Shown here piece by piece: positions 1 to 4,269 of a stretch of 5,054 nt of DNA (position 1 is the stretch's first letter; every line of letters starts with the position of its first letter). The DNA lies in NCBI GenBank assembly GCA_023227695.1, contig JALNVE010000240.1, forward strand, positions 1 through 5,054, given 5' to 3'. The notes beneath the pieces are model-generated. The model made no database searches, had not been told where the DNA came from, and saw only the letters and a program-made list of their open reading frames with translations. The position numbers were made by a program, and so were the translations under genes. The stretch comes from Paludibacteraceae bacterium. GTDB taxonomy: Bacteria; Bacteroidota; Bacteroidia; Bacteroidales; Paludibacteraceae.

Positions 1-794
1 CGGTAATGGCTAAAAAGCTTATCGGTAAGGGAAGGAACGTTTATTGCGTCTATGGTTCCATCATAGACGAAGATAGTGCGAAAAACGTATCTGAAATCAA
101 AAATGATGATACTGATTGGATTACGATCTGCACAACAAGCATTGAATCCGGAATCGATATCAGTGCAGAAATTGCCTTTTCTGTAGAACGTTCGATTATG
201 AGTCAGATTCAACTTGGAGGTCGTGTCAACCGAGAAGGGAATTACAAGAATGCGAAAGTATTCATTTTTAGGGAAATAATCGGTAAAGGCGTAGGCTGTT
301 TCAATTGTAACAGTTCCTTTTTTGAACCGTCTAGAATTTCTTATGACCTGATTAAAGTGATTGACAACGCAGAATTTTCAGCACGGGAATATATTTCAAG
401 ATTTCACCTTGTCAAGAACAACAAACTTTCAGAAGCGGTAGAACTTGCAAGATATCCTGAAATTTCAAAGGAAACAAGAATAATTAAAGAAGGCCGGTCA
501 AGCGTACTCGTAGGACAGAATGCCAAAACTATTTTCGATAAGCTTGTTGATAAACATCTTAACGGTGCAAAGAATGGCGTAGGAATGAAGGATGTCGCCA
601 AGAATTCAGTCCCTTGTCCCACTCTTTCAGAAAACGCAGGAGGTTTTTCTGAAAATGAATTCCAGCCAGTACCGGGGTTTGAATTTGACAAAACGCAACC
701 TCTGTCTGTGAAAAATTCAAGTTTACTTTTTTATGACGGCCCGTATGACGGAAAATATTTCGGAATTTGGAAAGGGAAGGAATATTGGCTGTAG
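1..794 (+). CDS. cas3: CRISPR-associated helicase/nuclease Cas3, C-terminal part (5' end outside window)
   Basis: Cas3 is the ATP-dependent 3'-5' ssDNA translocase and HD nuclease that Cascade recruits to degrade target DNA. The frame is open to the left edge, so the ATG at 6 is an internal Met; the HD domain and helicase motifs I-III are not in view. Counting from that Met, motif V is CTTSIESGIDIS (42-53) and motif VI is QIQLGGRVNREG (67-78), containing the arginines expected to contact ATP. The GRVNREG form is typical of Cas3 rather than of other SF2 helicases. About 180 residues follow as a Cas3-type C-terminal region, including a CFNC pair (98-101) and a terminal YDGPYDGKYFGIWKGK stretch. 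The stop at 792-794 is about 234 bp before the first CRISPR repeat, so cas3 is the last cas gene before the array. The I-C-like repeat suggests subtype I-C, but the protein fragment alone does not settle the subtype. There is no frameshift in the visible part. Confidence 0.85.
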   Translation, partial: VMAKKLIGKGRNVYCVYGSIIDEDSAKNVSEIKNDDTDWITICTTSIESGIDISAEIAFSVERSIMSQIQLGGRVNREGNYKNAKVFIFREIIGKGVGCFNCNSSFFEPSRISYDLIKVIDNAEFSAREYISRFHLVKNNKLSEAVELARYPEISKETRIIKEGRSSVLVGQNAKTIFDKLVDKHLNGAKNGVGMKDVAKNSVPCPTLSENAGGFSENEFQPVPGFEFDKTQPLSVKNSSLLFYDGPYDGKYFGIWKGKEYWL

Positions 795-931
795 CGCGTA
801 CCCTATGCTGTTTAAATCCGTAAAATATTTTTTTTGTTATAAACAACTCCTAAATAAGGAATTATAAAGATTTTATGTGAAAACGGTTCTCGCAAGTCAT
901 AAGTGTTTTGTTTTGAATGATTTATAAAAGT

Positions 932-1000
932 TGTATACCGTGTCCTTGACAAAAATAAAGAAGATTTGTTAAGATTCGCGGAAATCGGTGTATACAGTGT
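932..1000 (+). repeat. Pair of 12-bp direct repeats in the leader
   Basis: TGTATACCGTGT (932-943) and TGTATACAGTGT (989-1000) match at 11 of 12 positions and start 57 bp apart. They bracket the candidate pre-crRNA promoter, one just upstream of the -35 and one downstream of the expected start. The arrangement fits binding sites for a regulator or a leader-binding protein; that role is inference. The second copy overlaps the first bases of the 18-bp palindrome. Confidence 0.6.
946..975 (+). promoter_or_regulatory. Candidate promoter for pre-crRNA
   Basis: A perfect -35 TTGACA (946-951) is followed by an 18-bp spacer and TAAGAT (970-975; 4 of 6 to TATAAT). Initiation would fall near 982, about 47 bp before the first repeat and pointing into the array. 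The palindrome at 997-1014 would then lie in the 5' part of the transcript. An alternative is TATACA at 991-996 as -10 with TTGTTA at 966-971, but its 19-bp spacing is worse. Confidence 0.5.
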
Positions 1001-1014
1001 TGTAATTACAACAC
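997..1014. repeat. 18-bp perfect palindrome upstream of CRISPR repeat 1
   Basis: GTGTTGTAATTACAACAC is a perfect inverted repeat centred at 1005.5, ending 14 bp before the first CRISPR repeat. As DNA it could be a dimer-binding operator or part of a leader anchoring site; as RNA it could form a hairpin next to the first crRNA repeat. It has no following T tract, so it is a poor terminator. Confidence 0.75.
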
Positions 1015-1028
1015 CTTATGCATTGACA

Positions 1029-1130
1029 GTTGCGCCCCACAGGGGCGCATGAATTGAAAGAAACGACACACTAGTTTTAGATTTTCCGGTGTACGGAAGT
1101 TGCGCCCCACAGGGGCGCATGAATTGAGAA
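1029..1130 (+). CRISPR. Minimal CRISPR array: two 32-bp repeats, one 38-bp spacer (I-C-like)
   Basis: Repeat 1 is 1029-1060, the spacer 1061-1098 and repeat 2 1099-1130. Repeats are identical over their first 29 bases and differ at positions 30 and 32 (ATTGAAAG versus ATTGAGAA), so the distal repeat is degenerate, as is common for the leader-far end. Each repeat contains TGCGCCCC-ACA-GGGGCGCA, an 8-bp stem with a 3-nt loop, followed by an ATTGAAAG tail. That stem and tail resemble type I-C repeats, where Cas5d cuts after the hairpin. By analogy the crRNA 5' handle would be the last 11 nt, UGAAUUGAAAG. With one spacer this is at the lower limit for an array, but the adjoining cas3 and the hairpin repeat make it convincing. 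No third repeat is present downstream. Confidence 0.88.
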
Positions 1131-1152
1131 ATGAAACAAACGAAGACTGACG

Positions 1153-1186
1153 GAATACAATAGCCCTATATAGGGCTATTGTATTC
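1153..1186. repeat. 34-bp perfect palindrome
   Basis: A perfect inverted repeat with no central spacer, centred at 1169.5. Each half is 17 bp; the core is AGCCCTATATAGGGCT and the outer arms are GAATACAAT/ATTGTATTC. It lies 23 bp beyond the CRISPR array. On the + strand it is followed by a T-rich stretch (1184-1199), so an RNA hairpin here could end the pre-crRNA transcript. Equally, it could be a DNA operator for the rightward promoters. The sequence does not separate these roles. Confidence 0.8.
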
Positions 1187-1199
1187 TTCTTGTTTATCT

Positions 1200-1225
1200 A
1201 ATAGTCCTATATAGGGCTATTGTAT
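1200..1225. repeat. Second, imperfect copy of the palindrome
   Basis: Bases 1200-1225 repeat 1159-1184 with a single change (C at 1164, T at 1205), 41 bp apart start to start. The change turns a C-G pair into T/G, which still pairs as G-U in + strand RNA, leaving an 11-bp self-complementary arm on each side (1200-1210 and 1211-1221). The left outer arm of copy 1 (1153-1158) is not conserved here. The 41-bp period is close to four helical turns, so both copies would face the same side of the DNA. Confidence 0.75.
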
Positions 1226-1229
1226 ATAT

Positions 1230-1257
1230 TTGATTTTAGGATAGTTCATTATATAAA
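1230..1257 (+). promoter_or_regulatory. Candidate promoter right of the palindromes
   Basis: TTGATT (1230-1235) and TATAAA (1252-1257) with a 16-bp spacer; matches are 4/6 and 5/6. It lies directly right of the second palindrome, which would be well placed to control it. The background is A+T-rich, so chance matches are likely. Confidence 0.3.
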
Positions 1258-1333
1258 CAGTAGGAAGGATTGGGATAAACATTTGTAAGAGTGGAAAGTT
1301 TTTAAAAATAGAAATAAAAAACGATTAACACTA

Positions 1334-1362
1334 TTGACAGTTTCATTTTAACGTGTTAAAGT
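1334..1362 (+). promoter_or_regulatory. Candidate promoter for the small-gene cluster
   Basis: Perfect -35 TTGACA (1334-1339), 17-bp spacer, TAAAGT as -10 (1357-1362; 4/6). Transcription would start near 1369, about 80 bp before the first supported gene. TAAC-GT-GTTA (1349-1358) overlaps the -10 region and could be a small operator. This is the better of the two rightward promoter candidates. Confidence 0.45.
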
Positions 1363-1433
1363 ATCTACGTTTTCAAGACACAAGAGAGATTCACCAGATG
1401 TTTGGATTTTGGGAACGCCTCTTATTTTAAAGT

Positions 1434-1738
1434 GAAAGGAAAACGAGGAATGAAATCAGAAATTACTCTCGGAATGTTCGCTTTAAAACCTAGCCAGCAA
1501 TTGCGTGGCCAAGGTCTTAACAAAGAAACTCTACGGATTATCGACGGTATTGAAGAATCCAGACAGTGGTTATACTTACACAAGTACATTTCTACCAGAG
1601 AGAATGATAGAATTGTGAAGAAGTTGTTTGAAAAGATTCGGAAAGAAGTAAAAAAAGCAAATGCGTCATTGAAATCTAAGTAAGATTTTGGTATCTTGTC
1701 TTTATCGAAATCAAACGAAAGGAAAACGAGGAATGAAA
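1434..1738 (+). repeat. Identical 22-bp translation-start segment before two genes
   Basis: Bases 1434-1455 and 1717-1738 are identical over 22 bp: GAAAGGAAAACGAGG followed by AATGAAA. Each contains a Shine-Dalgarno AAGGA nine bases before the ATG, plus a GAGG too close to the ATG to be used easily. A shared GATTTTGG lies 45 and 49 bp upstream of the two ATGs, which suggests the whole roughly 50-bp leader was once duplicated. The two proteins that follow are not similar. Confidence 0.8.
1450..1683 (+). CDS. Small hypothetical protein, 77 aa
   Basis: I do not recognise a named family. The start at 1450 is chosen because AAGGA (1436-1440) sits nine bases upstream; a TTG at 1402 in the same frame would add 16 residues but has no good ribosome binding site. 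The protein begins MKSEITLGMF and looks mostly helical. Its middle has an aromatic segment QWLYLHKYI (residues about 36-44), followed by RENDRIVKK, and the tail is lysine-rich (KKLFEKIRKEVKKANASLKSK spread over the last 22 residues), so nucleic-acid binding is possible but unproven. There is no signal peptide or membrane segment. It is the first gene of the rightward cluster, about 80 bp from the best promoter candidate. Short size and context suggest a phage-type accessory protein. Confidence 0.65.
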   Translation: MKSEITLGMFALKPSQQLRGQGLNKETLRIIDGIEESRQWLYLHKYISTRENDRIVKKLFEKIRKEVKKANASLKSK

Positions 1739-1957
1739 ATCAGCGATAAGAAAGACTTCTTCAACAAATGGCAAGAAATTATACATCAAGCGGAAGCGGT
1801 CCTTTCCACCGCATATCAAGAAAACTCGGAAGCTGACTTTATCAGGAATTCCGACAATCTGATTGAAATGATTCAAACCTTTAAATCTGACATGACGGAG
1901 AAGACAGTTCCTGAAAAATCCCATGCTCTTATCAACGGAGATGAAAAGAGGCTTTAG
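1733..1957 (+). CDS. Small hypothetical protein, 74 aa
   Basis: Unrecognised. The start at 1733 uses AAGGA nine bases upstream, within the 22-bp segment it shares with the preceding gene; an in-frame TTG at 1688 would add 15 residues but lacks a site. The protein (MKISDKKDFFNKWQEI...) is rich in charged and polar residues and probably a simple helical bundle: amphipathic stretches at about 6-30 and 37-55, then a polar tail. It has no cysteines, no membrane segment and no recognised motif. The gap from the previous gene is 49 bp. Shared leader sequence but unrelated proteins suggest similar translation rates or control for the two genes. Confidence 0.6.
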   Translation: MKISDKKDFFNKWQEIIHQAEAVLSTAYQENSEADFIRNSDNLIEMIQTFKSDMTEKTVPEKSHALINGDEKRL

Positions 1958-2017
1958 TAAGACGGTTCTGTCAATCTATCCACAAAGGATTCTTTCGTTA
2001 ATCTATAGGGTATCGAG

Positions 2018-2233
2018 ATGTACGGAAACTGTCTTTTATTCGCTTTATCTGAAATTATGCGAAATGGCGGTGGGTTGTATATAGAATTTTACCCAGATTA
2101 TGCTTGTCCCCATTTTTCTGTAGAACGGAAGGGGAAGGTATATGATTTCGCAAGAGCGAATAATAGTTCTAACGTTTTTTCTATAAAGGGAAAGCACGGA
2201 AATCGATTAGGAAAAAATACAAACGTCTTATGA
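2018..2233 (+). CDS. Small NC...PH protein, 71 aa, phage-type
   Basis: Begins MYGNCLLFAL and has GGGLYIEFYP (17-26), then CPHF (30-33) and KVYDFA (40-45). The layout NC(L)xxAL, a GG-containing strand, then PHF recalls small phage-encoded proteins of unknown function that carry an early Cys and a later His, as in papain-like or NlpC/P60-like folds. Here Cys5 and His32 would be the matching residues and Asp43 a possible third, but the chain is short for an enzyme and activity is only a guess. The Shine-Dalgarno is weak (ATAGGG at 2005-2010, GAG nearer the ATG). The 26-residue tail is polar and low in hydrophobics. The TGA stop overlaps an ATG (ATGA, 2230-2233) of a 14-codon frame leading to the next gene. 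Confidence 0.6.
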   Translation: MYGNCLLFALSEIMRNGGGLYIEFYPDYACPHFSVERKGKVYDFARANNSSNVFSIKGKHGNRLGKNTNVL

Positions 2234-2288
2234 ATATTGAACAATGTAAGAGGAAACTATTGATAAGGATATGAAAGGAATGTTTGTT

Positions 2289-2513
2289 ATGAGTGTTGAT
2301 TTGAGCAAGTGTAAAGTCGGTGAAGATTTGAAGACGAAAAACGGCAAAGATATTAAAATTATTTCCTTTGAAGAAATCGATATCGGTTTCCGAAAAGGCA
2401 TTAAAAAGATTGTTCGCTGTTCGGATGGAATTTATAGACTTCTTGACGGAACAACTCCTTATGGGTTTCCGGATCAAGATATTTATAAAATCAATCGTCT
2501 AAAAAACACGTAA
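2289..2513 (+). CDS. DLSKC-type small protein, 74 aa
   Basis: Sequence begins MSVDLSKCKVGEDLKTKNGK and ends with a YRLLDG...DIYKI segment. This matches the layout of small beta-rich proteins found often in phages and prophages of gut bacteria: DLSKCKxGDxLxxxNG, then a variable middle, then a strand ending YxxDGxY and DI. Their function is unknown. The start at 2289 is preferred because AAAGGA (2274-2279) lies nine bases upstream. A longer form from ATG 2271 would add MKGMFV; its AAGGA is only one base away, but that ATG overlaps the stop of a 14-codon frame as ATGA, so coupled starting cannot be ruled out. Cys8 is the only obvious conserved-type cysteine besides Cys44. There is no signal or membrane segment. 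Confidence 0.65.
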   Translation: MSVDLSKCKVGEDLKTKNGKDIKIISFEEIDIGFRKGIKKIVRCSDGIYRLLDGTTPYGFPDQDIYKINRLKNT

Positions 2514-2575
2514 GTAGCTAGTGATTCTAAACCCGGTGACGGAAGATTCTATATAGGTAAAGAGAATCAAATATT

Positions 2576-2704
2576 ATGCCAGTAGACGAAGTCGGAATAA
2601 GAAAAAGAACTTGGAAAACGATGGATAGACATATGCGGAAGTGGTGGTATAAGGAAAACGAAAACAGGATTCGGCTAGGCTTGAAGCCATTGAAGAAACC
2701 TTAA
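2576..2704 (+). CDS. Possible very small basic protein, 42 aa
   Basis: An ATG at 2576 opens 42 codons ending TAA at 2702-2704, directly abutting an ATG at 2705 of the next gene's frame. The product (MPVDEVGIRKRTW...) is strongly basic, with Arg/Lys throughout and a KWWYKENENR stretch, which would suit nucleic-acid contact. The ribosome binding site is weak: only AAAGAG at 2560-2565, ten bases off. It fills most of an otherwise 206-bp gap in a tightly packed cluster, which favours it somewhat. It may be a chance frame. Confidence 0.35.
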   Translation: MPVDEVGIRKRTWKTMDRHMRKWWYKENENRIRLGLKPLKKP

Positions 2705-2719
2705 ATGAAGGATTGTCTT

Positions 2720-3133
2720 ATGAATAAAATGAACATCAACGATAACGTTTATGTCTTTCTGACAGACGCCGGAAAAAGGATACTGAAAGAAAAAGCGGCG
2801 TGGACTTTTCTGAGTCCTGTTTATGATGAAAAGACGGGATTGCTGTGTGAACAGCTCTGGTTTATTATGTCCGTCTTCGGCCCGCATATTTGGTTGGGAA
2901 TGCCGGAAACATTGTTCAGAAAAAATATGATATACTTTGAAAAGCCTAAAACCTATGAAGATGATCCGTTCTGTGTGAACTGCAAGGCTTTCAAAAGCCA
3001 TTCAGAGGATCGTCCAGAAGAAGAAAACAAAATGCGTAATCCTGATAACTGCATTTTTTACTTGGGGAATAATGGGAATTGTCCAAGATTGTTTGAAAAA
3101 AAGGAACTATCATTTAGCAAGGAAGAAGTATGA
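2720..3133 (+). CDS. Phage-type small protein with four-cysteine C-terminal part, 137 aa
   Basis: The start at 2720 has AAGGA (2708-2712) seven bases upstream; an in-frame ATG at 2705 would add MKDCL. The N-terminal half has INDNVYVFLTDAGKRIL (6-22) and QLWFIMSVFGPHIWLG (45-60), a pattern I know from small uncharacterised phage proteins (an NDxVxVxLTxxG start and an F/L-W...FGPH middle). The C-terminal half has Cys85-x2-Cys88 (CVNC), Cys111 and Cys121 (NGNCPRLF), a spacing that could hold zinc, joined by a charged linker (SEDRPEEENK). The cysteine part could instead be a structural patch; no known zinc-finger family is clearly matched. The last codons overlap the next gene by 4 bp, so the two are probably translated together, and a partnership with the membrane protein is a reasonable inference. 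Confidence 0.7.
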   Translation: MNKMNINDNVYVFLTDAGKRILKEKAAWTFLSPVYDEKTGLLCEQLWFIMSVFGPHIWLGMPETLFRKNMIYFEKPKTYEDDPFCVNCKAFKSHSEDRPEEENKMRNPDNCIFYLGNNGNCPRLFEKKELSFSKEEV

Positions 3134-3384
3134 AAAATTTTAAGTTTATCATTCCTGATTACATCGCTTTTGTTTTTGTTTTCTTCCTTACCTGTTTTAG
3201 CCCCTTCCTTACGGCTTACGGAATTCTTTACAGGGTTGAAAAGGAAAACAATGCCGGTTGGCCTGATGAGATTAAAAGTCCCATGAAACCAAGCGGAAAG
3301 ATAATTGCGGCTTGCGTCGCATTAACATTTCTTTATTATGGCTTATGGTTTTCGGTTGTGACCTTTCTAAAGCACATCTCCTAA
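3130..3384 (+). CDS. Small inner-membrane protein with two transmembrane helices, 84 aa
   Basis: The ATG overlaps the preceding TGA (ATGA, 3130-3133), a layout for coupled translation. Residues about 11-34 (IAFVFVFFL...) and 57-80 (IIAACVALTFLYY...) are strongly hydrophobic, separated by a polar loop with three lysines (49, 53, 57) and an acidic patch. This gives a hairpin topology with both ends on the same side. There is no cleavage site that looks like a signal peptidase site, so it should stay in the membrane. I do not recognise a family. Small two-helix proteins in phage-type clusters include holins, exclusion proteins and anchors for a soluble partner; none has specific support here beyond the tight coupling to the four-cysteine protein. 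Confidence 0.7.
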   Translation: MKNFKFIIPDYIAFVFVFFLTCFSPFLTAYGILYRVEKENNAGWPDEIKSPMKPSGKIIAACVALTFLYYGLWFSVVTFLKHIS

Positions 3385-3398
3385 AAAGGAATAAAGTC

Positions 3399-3512
3399 TT
3401 GAAGAACATAAACCAAAATGGCAATGGCGGCGGAGGACAGGAATATCCTGTCGAATGCATGTACAAAATATTGTGGTCTGATTTGTATGGATGGTCACAC
3501 TGCCTAGCATAA
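3399..3512 (+). CDS. Possible glycine-rich short peptide, 37 aa, TTG start
   Basis: TTG at 3399 has a good AAGGA (3386-3390) eight bases upstream and follows the membrane-protein gene by only 14 bp. The peptide has an N-terminal polar/glycine part (NGNGGGG, residues 7-13), then an aromatic, cysteine-bearing tail: Cys20 in PVEC, Cys35 near the end, and three tryptophans or tyrosines in LWSDLYGWSHC. It ends TAA at 3510-3512. It could be a secreted or processed small peptide, but it lacks the hydrophobic leader normal before a double-glycine cut. A GACAGGA-ATA-TCCTGTC inverted repeat lies inside it (3436-3452). It may equally be noncoding. Confidence 0.35.
   Translation: MKNINQNGNGGGGQEYPVECMYKILWSDLYGWSHCLA
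3436..3452. repeat. 7-bp inverted repeat with 3-base centre
   Basis: GACAGGA-ATA-TCCTGTC is a perfect inverted repeat with seven-base arms. It lies in the short stretch between the membrane-protein gene and the RNA ligase gene. In RNA it would form a tight hairpin with a 3-nt loop; no T tract follows, so it is not a standard terminator. Confidence 0.5.
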
Positions 3513-3577
3513 GGCGTTACTAACAATTCTTCAAAATTTTGGTCAGATTCCGATACTAAAAAATTGCAGAAAGACTG

Positions 3578-3584
3578 AAGGAGG
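3578..3584 (+). promoter_or_regulatory. Strong ribosome binding site of the RNA ligase gene
   Basis: AAGGAGG is the strongest Shine-Dalgarno in the window. It lies four bases before a TTG start at 3589; no in-frame ATG exists nearby, so this site fixes the start. The strong site with a weak start codon is the usual compensating combination. Confidence 0.75.
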
Positions 3585-3588
3585 AAAT

Positions 3589-4203
3589 TTGAAAGAATAT
3601 CCGCATATACAAGGCCCTTCAAAGGCCCCGCATTTGCCATGCATCGGATTTTATAAATACGATGGATCAAATATTAGAATTGAATGGTCTAGGAAAAAGG
3701 GATGGCATAAATACGGAACACGACATCAGATGATTGACAGAAGCCATGAGGTTTTTGGAACGGCAGTTGATTTATTCCATAACACTGTGGCTCCAAAGAT
3801 TGACCCTATTTTAAAGTCTGAATTTAGGAATTGTGAATCTTTTGTCGCCTTCTGTGAATTTTTTGGACCCAATTCTTTTGCTGGCACACATATTCCAGAA
3901 GACACGAAGGTATTGAAGTTTTTTGACATCAACGTCTATAAAAAAGGAATCCTTTCTCCTAAAGAATTTGTTAATCTCTTCGGGAATCTTGATGTTTCGG
4001 CCAAGGTCGTATATGTAGGGGACTTCAATCAGACATTGATTTCTAACGTCAGGGAGAATACATTAGAAACACCGCTAAATGAAGGTGTGGTTTGTAAGGG
4101 TGGAAGCGGTCATAATTTGTGGATGGCTAAAATCAAGACACAAGAGTATTTGAACAAGCTATACAGTAGATTTGGGAAGGATTGGGAAAAGTATGCTGAA
4201 TAA
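3589..4203 (+). CDS. RNA ligase (ATP-dependent, phage-type Rnl2-like family), 204 aa
   Basis: Joins 3'-OH and 5'-phosphate RNA ends through a covalent lysyl-AMP. The nucleotidyltransferase motifs are in order: motif I KYDGSN (23-28) with Lys23 as expected AMP-binding residue; a TR pair (44-45) consistent with the RNA-ligase arginine; motif III AFCEFFGPNSFAG (87-99); motif IIIa VLKFFDI (108-114); motif IV EGVVCK (165-170); motif V MAKIKT (179-184) with Lys181 and Lys183. At 204 aa it is a bare catalytic domain, shorter than T4 Rnl2 (334 aa) and without its C-terminal domain, but like many compact phage and bacterial members. The TTG start is fixed by the adjacent AAGGAGG. Phage RNA ligases repair tRNAs or other RNAs cut by host defences, and that is the likely role if this is a phage or prophage gene. 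Ligation of CRISPR RNA is only a speculation from nearness. Confidence 0.88.
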   Translation: MKEYPHIQGPSKAPHLPCIGFYKYDGSNIRIEWSRKKGWHKYGTRHQMIDRSHEVFGTAVDLFHNTVAPKIDPILKSEFRNCESFVAFCEFFGPNSFAGTHIPEDTKVLKFFDINVYKKGILSPKEFVNLFGNLDVSAKVVYVGDFNQTLISNVRENTLETPLNEGVVCKGGSGHNLWMAKIKTQEYLNKLYSRFGKDWEKYAE

Positions 4204-4269
4204 AATCAAGAGCTTCTTTAAAGTTTGAATACGTTCACCTAAACCATAAATGCGAATGGAAAGAAGAAG

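Larger units (their letters stand above)
795..1028 (+). promoter_or_regulatory. CRISPR leader region
   Basis: A+T-rich gene-free stretch between the cas3 stop and the first repeat. The intact repeat is on its side and the altered repeat is distal, which is the usual polarity of a leader. It holds, in order, an 8-T tract (828-835) without a convincing stem, a promoter candidate (946-975) flanked by a 12-bp direct repeat, and an 18-bp palindrome (997-1014). The last ten bases before repeat 1 are CATTGACA preceded by TG. No reading frame with a ribosome binding site was seen. Confidence 0.7.

Noticed and set aside
795..840. T-rich tract after cas3 as a terminator.
   Set aside because: Eight Ts are present (828-835) but no stable G+C-containing stem precedes them; the only self-complementary stretch is AAAATATTTT.
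404..846. Two minus-strand open frames of 95 codons across the cas3 end.
   Set aside because: They lie opposite a well-supported gene, have no ribosome binding site, and encode nothing recognisable.
1022..1342. ATTGACAGTT occurs at both the leader-repeat junction (1022-1031) and the rightward promoter (1333-1342).
   Set aside because: Ten bases built on a common promoter hexamer; no -10 follows the junction copy at proper spacing, so I do not call a promoter there.
1061..2027. Spacer end and the start of the 71-aa gene share TGTACGGAA (1090-1098 and 2019-2027), hinting at self-targeting.
   Set aside because: Only nine bases match and the flanking bases differ; a chance match in this length is expected.
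2514..2575. GATTCT-12 bases-AGAATC inverted repeat (2545-2568) as an operator.
   Set aside because: Six-base arms with a long centre in A+T-rich DNA are weak evidence, and no promoter is recognisable alongside.
3272..3670. Minus-strand 132-codon open frame.
   Set aside because: It runs opposite the membrane protein, the short peptide frame and the ligase start, and its product is low-complexity with a poly-proline run from antisense glycine codons.
4193..4228. Eleven-codon frame MLNKIKSFFKV overlapping the end of the ligase gene.
   Set aside because: It looks amphipathic and has a weak GGGAAAAG upstream, but it is too short to support as a gene from one sequence.
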